This document shows, in pieces, positions 1 to 12,700 of a DNA stretch of 64,000 nucleotides. The notes under the pieces were generated by a model. That model saw only the letters and a program-made list of their open reading frames with translations, was not told the DNA's origin and made no database searches. Source of the DNA: Struthio camelus (taxonomy: Eukaryota; Chordata; Aves; Struthioniformes; Struthionidae); the NCBI RefSeq assembly GCF_040807025.1, contig NC_090944.1, positions 125,603,738 through 125,667,737 of the forward strand. The letters are read 5' to 3'. Both the position numbers and the translations under genes were made by a program. Every line of letters begins with the position of its first letter. Position 1 is the first letter of the stretch.

Positions 1-195
1 TTACAGATAGTGTTTATGATGCATCTTCAGAAGGGCATTTTTGGCCAATCAGTGAGAATGCCGCAAGGATGGGCTTCTTTTAATTCGTAATTTATTTGTT
101 TTGTACTTTTGCAACAGAAAATCAGGATGAAAAGTGGTATGGCCAACCAGCAAGCACTGCTGAAATCAGCACATCCAAAGGGAAAATGAGTTTAC

Positions 196-260
196 AAAAA
201 AAAAAAACAAAAAAAAAAACTCAAGTCTTTAAAAAAAAAAACAGAACCAAAAAAAATTAA
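196..260. repeat. A-rich low-complexity tract
   Basis: Runs of 7 to 12 adenines are interrupted by single C, T or G bases. It may be a decayed poly(A) tail, but no retroelement body is recognisable on either side. It is best read as simple low complexity within STUM intron 1. Confidence 0.85.
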
Positions 261-1835
261 AATCACTTTGGGCTGGTCTGGCCAGCTGGTGATGACAAAA
301 CCAGTGTGGCTGCAAAATCCAAATCCAAGCCAGCAGGGACTGGGATCCCTATAAACCCAACGTGGTCCACCTTCAGAAAGGAAGCGGTACCTACTCTCAT
401 TCTTTACTGACCCCTTCTGTGTGAGGGAGGGCACAACACTGACTACCTCCAGCAGGTCCGCAGATGCCATCAGGAAGAAGAGCTCTGAGCAGACAACCAC
501 ACCACATGCCAATTCTGACATGAGGACAGCTTATGGGGATTTGCCCTCCTAGGGTAAAGGAAGAGCACTGAGGGTTTTCTAGTGTGCTTTTGGAAAGCAT
601 GTATGAAATATAAGATTATCCAAACGAGGTAGGAAAAGGGCATGGTAAATCTTTTTTTTTTTTTCTTTTATTTCTACAGTGAAGACATAAAAAGTCACTG
701 TCTTCAATGCAGCTGAAAACTACATTCATTTAGAAAGCTCTGGTTTTGAAAATCCCTCTCTGGTGATTGTGGGAAATTAAATGCTAAATTATAGTAACTT
801 AAAAACACACAAAAGCACTCAACCGGAGAGTTTCTATTTGCTTCATTAATCCACGTTCTTCAGGGGTCTGAGTACAAGGGCTGTGAACAGAACACACCTG
901 AGGGTGCATGTGGAGGCATATATGCCAATGCCATTCTTTCAAAGGAAAATTCTGAGGTATTTAAAAAGCTTTCCCCTGAAATACATCTGTGTGTCACTTT
1001 GAAGAACACACACGCTGCAATAAAAATGGCTTGTACATGTTGCATACAGTATACCGCCCAGGCAACACTGTAATTGGAAGAACTTTAAGAACTGTAGCTA
1101 CCTTACAGAATTAAGCCATCTGAAATATATGAAGCAGGTAAGGACAGGGCTCTTGAAGTGCAGGGCAAGCTGGGAAAGGCTCCTATGCCTCCAAACAGCG
1201 GTTTGCCCAGGAAAGGGTTCAGCAGTGGCCACGCTAGCAGATAGGGTGGCCTGGAACTTACTAGGGGACTTCTGAGGCATGGGCTGATTTTTATTGTTTT
1301 TAACCTATTTTGTTTGATGCTAAGGGACTTGTATTTAGCCTTGTGTTCCAAGTGTCTTTGCAGTGCTCAAACTCTAGGCTCCGGCCGGCCTCGCACCGCA
1401 GTAAGCAAGGATTTGCTATCGGAAAAGGAAGGAGGGGAAGTACAGAAGGGACTACAACAGCCACAACTGAGTAACCTGTGTTACTTGGCCTGTCATACGG
1501 AGAAAGAGCGAATCCCCACAGCTTCCCCAGACCCCCGTTCCTTAGGAAAGCGGTAGGGGACCAAAACCTTTCACAGGTTGCTCTAGGAAAACTTAAGATT
1601 AGGAATACCGGCTTTGGGGAGGGGGAAACGTGATCACTCGGTGCCTTCTCCCGCCCCGGGGCGGCACGGCGGGGCGAGGAAAGACCGAAACGCACCCCGC
1701 GCCCGTGGCTTTTCCCTCACTGCTTCGACGAGGACGCGAGGGAGCCGCGCCGCAGCCCGCACCAGCCGCGGCGGGGACCCGCCGCCGCCGCCCCGCCCCG
1801 CCCCGCGGCGACCGTTGCTCCAACGGCTGCTCGCG

Positions 1836-1862
1836 CGGCGGCGGCGGCGGCGGCGGCGGCGG
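1836..1862. repeat. (CGG)9 microsatellite in STUM intron 1
   Basis: Nine uninterrupted CGG units on the plus strand (CCG in the STUM sense direction), about 230 bp inside the intron from the exon 1 donor. Such triplets in promoter islands are usually length-polymorphic and can fold into G-quadruplexes. Confidence 0.95.
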
Positions 1863-2094
1863 GGCGCGCGGACCCCGCCGGGCGGGCCGGGGGCGTCGCC
1901 TCCCTCCGCGGGCAAACTTTCCCGCCGAGGCGGCTCCCCGCCGCGCAAAGTTGTGGCCGGCGCCGCTGGCGGAGCTCCCCGCGGCCGCTCAGCGCGCCCC
2001 GCTCGCTGCCCGTAGCCTCGGCCCCCAAAACCCCCGAGCGCAACGCGCAGCCCTCGCCCTCGCGGGCGGGCGGGCGGGCGGCGGAGCTCCTTAC

Positions 2095-2296
2095 CCAGCC
2101 CGGGCACGAAGGTGTTGAGGAAGAGGCAGATGACAGCCACGGGGAACGGCATGTAGGGGATGGCGGCGCGCAGGGGGCCCTTCTTCTCCCGGACCTGCAC
2201 CACCACCCCGCTGGAGGGGGCAGCGCCCCGGCTGGGCTCCCCCCCGGCCGCCGCCGCTGCCGCCGCACTCTCCCCGTCTTTGGGAAAAGGATCCAT
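2095..2296 (-). CDS. STUM: STUM first coding exon (partial gene)
   Basis: This is the N-terminal exon of stum, a small multipass membrane protein of the Stum/SPEC3 family; its Drosophila namesake acts in proprioceptive mechanosensation, and the vertebrate role is poorly defined. The exon encodes 67 codons plus one base and ends at a consensus donor (G/GTAAGG), so the following codon is split in phase 1. Residues 1-30 are a low-complexity Ala/Gly/Ser leader with seven alanines at 11-17. Residues 31-45 carry the conserved [15 protein letters not shown] block, followed by the first hydrophobic segment ([20 protein letters not shown]). The ATG has G at -3 and G at +4. The frame is open upstream, but homology and the Kozak context fix this start. 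The remaining roughly half of the protein lies off the left edge. Recognition rests on the conserved block plus its position opposite PARP1. Confidence 0.9.
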
Positions 2297-2620
2297 GGCC
2301 GGCTCGGCTCGGCTCGGCTGAGCCCGCGGTGGTGGTGGCGGCGGCGGCGGTGTCCCGGCGGGCTCCGAGCTGCCGCTGCCGCCACGCGCGGGGCGGCTGG
2401 CGGGGCGGCGCGCGCTCCCGGCCGCCGCGCGACCCCGCCTGCACACGCGCGCGCGGGCGCCTCGTGCCGCCTCCCCCCCCGCCGCCGCGCGCCGCCCCTC
2501 ACGGCCGTTCCCCCCCCCCCCCCCCCCCGCGCCGGCCACCACAGCGTAACGGCCGCCCGCCTCGGCTGCCGCGTGCGCGACGGCGTCGGTTAAAAACAGC
2601 ACCTGGGCGCCGCGTGAAAC
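2297..2620 (-). promoter_or_regulatory. STUM: STUM 5' UTR and core promoter region
   Basis: This GC-rich stretch lies upstream (on the minus strand) of the STUM start codon. It contains GAGCC pentamer repeats right before the ATG, a CCG/ACC triplet tract, alternating CG/CA dinucleotides near 2440-2456 and a 19-base homopolymer (C on plus, G on minus) at 2510-2528. No TATA element is visible. The exact cap site is unknown. Confidence 0.6.
2510..2528. repeat. Poly-C run (19 bases)
   Basis: An uninterrupted cytosine homopolymer about 215 bp upstream of the STUM start codon. The complementary G run faces the STUM sense strand and can form quadruplex structure. Its length in the assembly may be unreliable. 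Confidence 0.9.
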
Positions 2621-2629
2621 TAGCGCGTT

Positions 2630-2715
2630 TGGGGGAGGGTTGTTTGGGGGATTTTTTTTTTCTGTAGGTGGTTTTTTGTTTTTGCTTTTGGGGTTTTTTG
2701 TTTTTTTTTTTTCTG
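2630..2715. repeat. T-rich low-complexity tract upstream of STUM
   Basis: T runs of up to 12 bases are spaced by G runs (TTTTTTGTTTTTGC type) just outside the CpG island. No retroelement body is attached. On the minus strand it is an A-rich tract roughly 350-420 bp upstream of the STUM start. Confidence 0.8.
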
Positions 2716-3706
2716 AAACGTGACAGGACCAGGGGCTACGTAATCTAATCGCCGGGGAGGGGGGGAAAATCCGTTTCGGCACGAGAAGAGCGCGCCGAGG
2801 ATGCCCTTCCCGCACTTTAAAATAATAGCTGCTCTTTGCAGGTGTAAAGAAAGTGTGAATTAAACCCACGCGCTTGCTCCGTTATTGCCTGAGGAAACAC
2901 TGCTGTCGAGGGGGAAGAGGTGGAAAAGGGAAGGGAGCCGCGGAAATGAGAAGAAAAAGGAAAGGGAAGGAAAATATAGCCCTGGAAAGTTACCGGCGGT
3001 TTGGAGCGGCGTGGAAGTATTCCCAGCGGTGCCGCCACCAGGTGCGATATCCCGCTCGGGCGGGTGGCTGTTGCTCAGCAGGCAGTGTAATGGATGAAAC
3101 GGTAAGGGCACTTGGACGTGTCCGTTCTTAGACGCGGTGATGAGGCGAGTCGTTGTGGGTAGGGTTCAGCCAAGAAACGGGGAGAAAGAGCAAAGGCAGC
3201 AATCCTGGTACAAAACGTGAGCGTGACATACACGCATCAGCGATGGCGGATAGCCTGTGTCGTCTTGTACGTTTGAAAGCGTTAAGGAATTCCTGCGAGG
3301 ACTTTAAATCCCACCAGCAAATCCTGAAGGGTTTTGTGCGCGCCGCTGGAACCGCACCTGCGTGATTCAACAATTTGACCAATTTCACTGAAACTAGTAC
3401 AACAGAAATAGTTAGGTAAAGTAGCTTAATGACACGGGCACAGAATGTAGTTGCAAGAGTATATATTTAATTTTTCCACTACCTGAGTTTTGAACCCTAA
3501 AAGCATAGACAGTTGGTGTAAATCCCTCTTAACTATGGGGTTGGTTGGTTTGTTTTCTGAGCGTCTTTCATCCAATTTTTTTTTAACTTCCTTTGGATTA
3601 AACACACAGTCTAGACATGTTACTGGAGAATTTTAGCCAACCTGGCTTGGCTAGTTAAAATTCTTGTGGTGACATCATTTATTTCTATCGAAATAGTTCC
3701 TGACAA

Positions 3707-3769
3707 CCTACTATGTTCCCTAGACACAAAGTTATGGCCTATTATGTTCCCTAGACACAAAGTTATTGG
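3707..3769. repeat. 31-bp tandem duplication, two copies
   Basis: The block at 3707-3737 is repeated directly at 3738-3769, sharing the core TATGTTCCCTAGACACAAAG and differing by one substitution (CTACTATG versus CTATTATG) and one extra T near the end. The near identity suggests a fairly recent local duplication, or a two-copy allele of a minisatellite. Confidence 0.95.
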
Positions 3770-6700
3770 AGGGCTGCACCTTTCCTTTAAAAAGATCTAG
3801 TGGAACTGTTAGGAATTCTCCCTTTCTCTGCTGGTTGATGAAACTATAGTCAGGTTACAAATTTTATGGCACGACTGTCGACTAACTAGAGGCTGTACAA
3901 AGCCGAATCCGCAGCTGGAACGCTATCAGAAGTTTGCAGTGATATAATTCTATACCCTTGACCAGATGATAAACTGATATAGGTTCTAGGAATGGTGTGT
4001 GGGTGAGCCCACATTACCTACATTAAAAGTCGGCAAAAAGCCATTGTGAAAGTAGCCCACATACAAAATGAGAGACTAAGATTAATTAAAACATTATTTT
4101 GTCAGAAATGCTTAATAACAGTTTGTGCTTTTATGGAACATTTTCTTGGAATATCTCAAACTGTTTGACAAATGTAAGTTAATTCACTTACCTCTTTAAG
4201 ATAAGTCAGCAATATATAAGGCTTACTCTACCCATTATTTGAATGCAGCCACTTCTAGACTGAACTGCATTGTTAATTCTGCACTGCCAGCATTCGTGGA
4301 ACTTTTCAGGCACCTAAGCCAAAAGTTACGACTCTCTCGCTGTATATTAAAGATACCATCAAGTAACAAGTGGTGGCATTTCCAATCTTCTCTACACAAG
4401 CAAATTGGGTAGCAAAATTACTGTGTTGCAATTGTCCCATGCTCCTCAAGTAATGCATGATAACCATGCAAAACATCTCATATTGAGCACCCATGTGCTA
4501 CGTGCTTGTCATTACTTAGGAGGCAAAGTCCTATGTGCGAGAGAGCTTAAGTGAGGAAAGACAGTCATCAGTGAAAAACTAGATTGGGATCTAGGTAAAA
4601 AAAATGTGACCCAGTGCCGAACTGTTACGAGAAAAATGAGGTTAACACTTATAAAAAGTAGTAAGATTTGGGAATACTAAGATTTCTTCAAATTCGATCT
4701 TTAATACTTGTTTCACTTCTCAGCACGAAAACAGCACAACAAACGAATTTACTTACACATAACATTATTAGCCTTCAACTGAAACAAAACACGTAAAGAC
4801 GAATCTGTATTCAAACTGTAGTTCGGACTGCAGAATTTTCCTGGCACGTCCTTGTAGCGCCAGTGTATTGACGCACAGAACTAGAGACGCACAGTCACCA
4901 AGCCTTCTCCAGACTGCTCCGCACAGTAGTGCTGCAGCAGGCAAACACCGTAAAAATAAAGATCAGCGTTGTAGCTGTGCCTAAGGAGATACGTTTAGTA
5001 GTCTAGGAAGTTGAGATACCTTACCCCTGGATGTCTGATGAAAGAGTGGGCACTGCAGTTGGCCGAGAGGGCAAGAAGACTGCAGATCTTATGTAGATGG
5101 GTAGGCTTTCCATACTCTTCTAGCTCCTAACACCAAAGAAGGCTGGTCCCTGACTCCTTTTAGTCTTAAAAAGAGTACATGTGGTTGCCGTGTCCTTGTT
5201 AAGCAGAGCAGATACCAAGAGCATGAACAGAGAAAGTGTTTCTAAAATAGCCTTGTCTTAGTGCTATCAAGATTTAAGCTGGACCTTCTAGTAGACAGAA
5301 GCTGGTGGTCTTTTTTTGACATCCTTGAGGTTAGATATACTGCTTGGGGAGGTTGCTGTGGGAAGTATGTCGTGGAGCTTTGGTCAGCGTTGCAAGAATT
5401 TTATGTGAGTCAGACTTGGAAGATATATGGTTCATGGACACCAAATTCCCACTCAGAGCGGGAGATCTCCTAGTGAGAGCAGGAGAAGGCATTCATTGTT
5501 ACAGCCACTAGTTGATTTTCAAGGAGCAATGACGTGAGATTTTATCATGGGAGCTTTTCCTTCCTTTGGAGGTTTCCACAGTGGAAACATTTTCAGGTAT
5601 TTCAAACATTTTCATTTCAAACATTTTACAGGTATGGACCTTTTTATTTAGACCCTAGACTAGGGGAGGGGAAATGCTACTAGGCCAAAGGCAAGTTAAA
5701 GATCAGCTGGGTGCGTAAGTTTACCCTACTATCACAGAATAACTTTCTAGGAAGTCCTAGGATCTCATCACTGCCAGTTCTCTTGATTTAATGCATATAG
5801 CTGTTTTTCCTTCTTCCTAGCTCATAGTATCCATGCAGTCTTTCTTCCACCAAGGAGATTGAGATTGTTATACATCAACCCCACGTGTCTGTGCCAGGGT
5901 CTTTAGCCTCTCCTAGTCCATGTTTCTAGCCCTGCTATACAGCCCAGAGACAGAAAATCCACAGTAAACCTTCTGACCATAGAAAGTGGGAGCAGACACT
6001 CGGGGGAATCTATTCCTATCGTGACAAGGACAGAACAGATGGGAAAAGAGGACAGGCACTGGAGAAACACTGTATGGACACTAGGGTAGCCCAGAACTAC
6101 CACCCGTAAGCAGTTCTCCAAGCACAAACCTTTTTTAGCCGTTAAGAGTCATCCAACTTATCCTGAAAGAACAACAGATGCTCCGATTGCAATGGCTTTT
6201 ACTCCCTATGTAAGGAGCCCAAACAACACAGCATCCAATAAACACGTAATGATACTGAAAGGCCCCTGGTTCTTCTCTGCTATGTTTTGCTTTTCAAGTC
6301 CAGTGCCAGCCAGGAAGGCTTTTCCCACATAAACATGCCAGACCCTTCTAGTGGTCCCTGTTATGGAAAGTACCTTCCAGTAGTGACAGTCAAACGTCAG
6401 TAGTCTTGGAGTCTGAGAAGAGAGATGACCTTAAGCTAGAGCAGCTGGCTCAGGGTTTGTGCTTTAAATTCTCCAGCCTCAGTCTGCCTACACTCAGGGT
6501 TTTACAACAGTCCTTTTGTGAGACAGGAATGGAGATCTGGAGTTCAGTCCCTCGATGGTTGCATCCTGGCTTTAGGTCTGTCACCAGTTCAGTTGCTTCT
6601 TGCTGGCATAGGCTAGCGTGGCTTAGGTTTGTTGTCAGCCTGCATCTGTCTAAATGACCCATTTGGCAGCATCTTTACCGTGACCTCTAAGTGTTCAGAG

Positions 6701-9700
6701 ACATTCACTCTAGAACTTACCTGTCACAGCTACAGGTTAACAAAGATGTTAGCTAGCCCTCAGTAGTGTCAGAGAGTTGCACCACATGGAATAAAGAAAA
6801 CAACCTAACTACAATCAATTTTTACCTTGCCTGTCCACTAACACCAACTGCTTTTCAAATGGGACTCTTTCACTCTGAGCCATGTCCTATTGATAGTTCT
6901 CTGCCACTGAAATAATTTTTTTTCTTCCTTTTTCTTTTTTTCTTCCCTTTCAAGAACTTTTTCGGTGGGGAAGGACTTGAGTGACAAAATTTAGAGGCAG
7001 ATTTTAATCTCCTTCCAGACTTCTCAAAAATCTGTAGGGAAAAAAGGGAATGACTTGGTTAGATGCTTGTTCGATTCATTTCAAATTATCCATATTTTCC
7101 TCATTCCTCTTCTATCATGAAAACAAAAGGCACTCAGGGAAAACACCGGAAGGCTAAAGGATATTACATCAGCAGCTACCAGTGCCACATGCAATGATCT
7201 TGTCTGTGCAAATGACCACTTGGTAATGTTAAGGCCTAGTCCATTTGTTTTGCCACTGCTTAATTTTTAACAGCCTTGAACATCCTTATCCCTATTTCGG
7301 CTTATAGAGGTTCTTTTTAACTCTGTTGAAAAGTTCCTTTTACTCCTTTCTCTAAGCCTAACCTTATTTTCTCCCCCCTTTTACAGTCCCTTTATTCTGT
7401 GGAACATTTTACCTTACAACACTTCACAGATCTCTTTGTTATTCTGCTAATGTTCCTATGCTCTTCCTTCATGCTCTTTGATTTAAGCAGGCTTCTCCTC
7501 TCCAACCTGAGATAATTATTGATCACAGGCATTATATGATGTTCCTGGGCATTTGATTTTTCTGACTGTGACCAGGAGGTGGTTTCTAGGAGTTAGCTGT
7601 TGTGACTTTTAGTATCCTGGATCACTCATTCCTCTTATACCATGATAGTAGATAGGTTGCTTCAGGAAAAGTAGTTATTGTGCTTGGAAATGCCCAAGAT
7701 TTGCTGTTTTAAACTGTTTGTGTTTTCCAGGCTCAATCCTACACCTCACAAATGCAGTCTCCTTTTTTACCCTGGTCTTTTTCCCACTGGTCACAATCTT
7801 CTTGCCTAGCCACTCCCAGTATCTCCATCTGATGATACATTTTCCTCTTCTGCCTTGCTTCACAGCTTCCAGGCCCGGCCTTGTTCAAACACTAACACAT
7901 TCTTTCCATCCAAGACCAGAGCTTGCTCCTCCATTTGATTTATAAACTTTCCCCCCCTCTCAGTATAATAGTTTGCAGAAGAAAGACACAGAACAGACAG
8001 ACACAATTTTGTCACCTCTTGTGCCAGATTCTGATCCATCCGTAGCAGTCCAGAACTATCACAAGTCCCATGCATTGCATTTAAGGCACTACCTTGCCAA
8101 AATTTAAGGCACTTCACACACAACAATCCCATTTCTCTAACACAGCGTGTGAGTTTCCTGTTAGTCAGTGGAGGGGCAGCACCTGAGATAAGCCAGGAGT
8201 TAGCAAGTCTGATTGAGTTCAGCGTCTGTTTCTTCAGTTAAGAATGGGAGAAGCCAACAGGAAATGTCATATATCTTCATCCAGTTAGCATCCTCTCTGC
8301 TTCCCACTTTTCAGAGGGCAAACGTTTCACAGATCAGTACCCTTCAAGCAAAGTAGAACCAAGTTTCTATGTCTTCCATTTTCTGCGTGAGTGTATTCTG
8401 CCCTAGACTGTTGTTAAAAAGCTGAATACTGTTACCACCACAGAAGATGAAATTTGTCATGATCTGATCCTGGCTTCTCTGAGGGACTTGTACTGTGGTT
8501 TATTTTGGGCTTCTGAACTCTGCCCAAGTGTAGTAGGGAAAGATACACCAGTCTCCATAGAGGAGGCACCAACGAGCAGCAGCGGGCAACGAAAATTAAG
8601 TAATCAGGAAATATCCAGGCTATGTGGGGAGGCACCTCTTAATATCAATGCCTAAAAGATTAAGCAATCCTGAAAGGTAAGGAGGAGGAATGGATTACCA
8701 TGTGGGTTGCAGTGGATTTAGGGGGTCTGAGTTCCAGCGTAAGCTGCATTCGGGCAGGTGGGATTCCATTCCTTCTTAACCCTGTTTTGTAGACTTGGAT
8801 TGACCCCTCAAGGTCATTATTTTTGCAGATGCTTGCTAATACGACTGTGAGATGAGACAGGAACCTTTCGTGTACAAACCATTTCTCTCAGATTGTGTCT
8901 GAAGGAAGCAAATTATGATCTGTGACTTGAGAGCAACATGAGAGTCTATCGGGTGAACTACTGCAGAGCCATCATGCTCTGCCTTAAACAAAATTACTCC
9001 TCAGATCAAATTTCTTGCCACTTATCTAATACTTTTTTATGCTCAATAAAAACTGATTCAGACAGGATTAAATGTTATGTATTGTAAGACAGCCTTTCCA
9101 GAAAGCTGTGAAATAGAAAAACATATGCTGCTCCCCTTTCTTAGCGATTCATTTGAATCATGATGCTGACAGAGGCTGATTTGCCAGCAGATATAAATTT
9201 TGATCCTGGAAAAAGGTACCCATCTCTCTGGCAGCTGTGAGGAGTGAAATCCTTTATTTACTAACACAAGAACAGCTGAAATGCATACTTTTCTCATACT
9301 GTTCTATGCCTGATCTGGAGGGATTTTAAGAATGAGTTAGAAGTCCAAAAAGCATGAGCTATTCAGTTCTTGTCCTTCTGTTGCCCGTAGCATTTGTAAT
9401 GTCGATTGGACTGAAATCAGCAGCTAATGTGTTATAGCGCACATCTGAACAGATATCAGACTGTCAGACTTTTGGTCATAAAAAACCTGATATACGTATG
9501 AACTATTTAGAGAGAAGTGTTTGTAACCCAGTACCAATTCTCCAAACATCCAGTTTCTTTAGTAAAGAGCAATGTTTTTTGGGAATGTCTTTCTAATTTA
9601 AAAAGAAATGGACAAACACCTGTGTGTTACAGCTTATTCCCCAAAGGCAAAAGTGCTAAACACTTGCTGTTTGAGCTCTGCTGTTGTAGTCCATAGTGAC

Positions 9701-12700
9701 AAGTAGCCATATGTAAAGGTGCGCGTGTTTTGTGGTGCATACACAAGCCTTCATGTAGATTCTTCAAAAGTATGTTCTACCGCAAAGGATATACTGAAGT
9801 CTATGTGGCAAGCACTGCTGGACAGTTCAGGGATTTCCAGTGGGATGGCGAGTTTTATACCATAGAGCATAAAGAAGTTTTATATTGTCTTACACATGGC
9901 TGCCTGGGCTCTTGGTCCACACTGATGGCTTTTGTGCAGTGATTAGCAGAAGAGTAATAGATGTCTGGTCTGTTCAAAGGCACAGATATCCACACAGGCG
10001 TATAAGTGTTTCAGTGAGATATGCTGAGGGCACATGAAGGTTTTTGCCTGAGAAATGCTTTCTCTAGATTATTGATGGGCCGTGAAACATTTTAATGATA
10101 TAATCCAGTGGTGAGGATAGGACTCAACAGCCAGTCAACTTGTGAGCACAATCTCTCGTAGGTGTAACAAGAAACTATGTAAAACCTATGTCCTCTGCTT
10201 CCAGTCACTAGAGACTGGTGTGGCCACATATGCTTCAGCAGGTCTATGGCTACGTTTCAGAGAAGTTTCACCTACGCACTGTCAAGTACTGATTGCAGCA
10301 GGAATTTTCTCTGATACTGCCACGTCCTTATCTCTGATATGACGAGCAGAGGACTTAATTTTCTGAGACCGTACTCAATCACTTTGCAAATACTACACTA
10401 ACAAGTAACAGAGAGCTCCCAGATCAGAGCAATGTTCCATGGCTATTTTCTTCTTGAGACAGAAGAAAAATGCTAGTTTTTAAGCTTGTTCAGGCAAAAG
10501 AGGAAATTGCAAAGCTTCATCTGAAGCGCAGTGCACCTAATGAATGTTGACAAGAGCTGGGAATGTAAAAATGAAGGTTATTGCAACCAAGAAGGCAAAA
10601 ATGACAGAAACTCCTTTTCAGGCAGTGATGCAGAGGGACTGAGTGCCCTGTTGTAAGAGGACTCAGGGAAAGCCATGTAGGGAAGGAGGCCAGTGACCCC
10701 TGGTTCCTCATTTGTCTTAACAATTCATCTAACTATGAAAGAGTTCTCATACTGTCGATGCACTATCGATCTAAGCCACTGCTCCCTAAGGTATATTTAT
10801 ATTCTTCCTGATATCTATCCACTTCTTTCCACTCCTACTGGATTTGGAAGATTATTTTAAATTATTCCTTGACATAAAAAAACGCACCTGCTTGAATCCC
10901 TTTTAATCTAGAACAGGATTAATATTGCATCTGTTCATCTCCTTGTGATTTATTCTCATCCAAGGGAAAGGTGTTCCTGGTACATTGATTTAGAGGACCT
11001 GAGTCAAGCACAATGGGAACTTTGGCAGGGAATATCCTCTAAGCCCTGAAAGAGGTGCTCACAGTGGGGATTATTACATTTCTAATTTCCCAGACAAAGA
11101 GGGGTAACAGCTAGATGGATTCTGGATAGAGGATGCTGGTGAGCTCAAGGAAAAAAAAAATGCACAGCTGCTTTCGGTTTTGAAAGGCACAAGGAGAGAG
11201 GACAGTCTGCAGTTTTCCACCCTTGGATAAAAATGCCTGCTTTCTCTTTGCCTTTTTAGTGTTGATTCAGCTTTTTGCTGTGGCTGAAGATGGGCTTCAG
11301 AACTTCCTTTATGGTGAGAGGGTAGCTGGTGATGACCCTCTGCAACCCAAAGCGCTTTTGTGCACTGAAAGAGGCCTAGGGAACTGGTTTGTGCTGAGGA
11401 AATATGCATTGAGGTCTGTGTCACAAATAGCTGACAAAATTTCACTCCAGCCTGCAATTCTCCAGGGCTCTGTAGGAATGCTGTCTGAGCCAGCTGGAAT
11501 ACTTATTAATGATGTGGTTGTAAAGACCTGCCTTGCTGAATCATTTCACCAGAGGGTGAAAGATTCAATCCCATGATCTCACCCTAAGCATCTGAGTAGT
11601 TTATCTGCAAGACCAGTTCACATCCAAGGTTCCTCTGTTCTTATATTAAACCCTTTCTCTAGTTACTTGAGAACTTTTGCCCCTATGTGCTTACTTGTTG
11701 AACAGACTTCTATATTGGATTTTACTGCATTTAAAAGAGCATTTCTAATGTCCAATTAAGCTGGAAAATCCATGCCCAACAGATTTGTTAAGTATGATTC
11801 TCTGTCTAGTCATTATCATTAATGAAGTCATAACTTCCTGAGTGATTCTTGTGTGTCCTTAATTAGTACCTCCGTTCCGTATCCTCCCCCTCACTGTGGA
11901 AGTCAAGCTGTGGGTTTCTTCCTGGTTCTTGGATCTCTCATAAACCTCAAATGCACTAGCACCTTTCCAGCCCACCAGTTCCTCTTCTCCTGTGGCCCCT
12001 CGGGGTGGTTTTTAATGCTCTTGGTCCCTCTGCTGCGGCCAGAGGTGTTCCCCAAAGACAGGTTCTGCGTCTGAAGATGGCCACCTCACATGCACAGGAT
12101 TAAACTGGCTGCAATTGTGCAAAGTTTTTCCCATGAGAACCTGGATCCTCCTGAATTTTACCTTCCTGTAGCATGTTCATCACGGCCTCTTACTGAGGCC
12201 AGACGGGGCTTATTTCGCTCAGTTGCCCATGGGAAATTGGCAGGGTGAAGCATGATGGACCTCACTCCTTTGATTCATACGCTGCTGTATTTTTTTTTAG
12301 TTAATTGCTTGATTTTCTGAGACAGATCCCATCTGGCCCTGATGTTTTGTCAGCCTTGTGACATTCTAAAAAATTTTATAACTATTTTTGGCATGATCTC
12401 AACTTTTGACAGTATTTCTGCTTTTTTCCCTAGAAAATGTATGGCTGTTCTTGGCAACTTCTCCATGTTCCCCATTCCGTATAAACACTGCGCAGAAAAT
12501 TTGTTTTATCAGCGCCTGCTTCTTCTGTATATAATTTAGCCTTCTGCCCTTCTGAGGAACTGTCTCCTCAAACATGTCATGTTCTTTGGCTATCTATAAT
12601 TTTTTTTTCATTGGCGGAAGCATTTGTGCAATAGTTCTGTCAGTCTCCACTTACTGCTTTGCTCATCTGCCCTCCATACACCTTTGGTTTCTTTGTCTCT

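Larger units (their letters stand above)
1..2094 (-). other. STUM: STUM intron 1, promoter-proximal part
   Basis: This is the left, intronic side of STUM exon 1 on the minus strand. The donor reads G then GTAAGG (minus strand, GT at 2094-2093). No frame in this stretch continues the conserved second STUM segment, so exon 2 lies beyond the left edge. Contents seen: an A-rich tract at about 196-260, a T run near 651-664, and a GC-rich half from about 1.6 kb that is the downstream part of the promoter CpG island, including a CGG microsatellite. The long minus-strand open frames here are compositional effects of GC-rich DNA. Confidence 0.8.
1375..2620. promoter_or_regulatory. STUM: CpG island at the STUM promoter
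   Basis: The sequence is very rich in G+C and undepleted CpG, unlike the AT-rich DNA on both sides. It covers STUM exon 1, the start of intron 1 and about 320 bp upstream of the start codon. No TATA box is evident near the start, as is usual for island promoters. Short GC repeats fill the 5' UTR side: GGCTC pentamers at about 2301-2320, a GGT/GGC triplet tract at about 2327-2352 and a 19-base C run at 2510-2528. The transcription start site cannot be fixed from sequence alone. Confidence 0.85.

Noticed and set aside
1630..2869. 411-codon minus-strand frame as a complete gene
   Set aside because: Only codons 2296-2095 are STUM coding. A consensus donor follows, and the upstream and downstream parts are UTR and intron in a stop-poor GC island.
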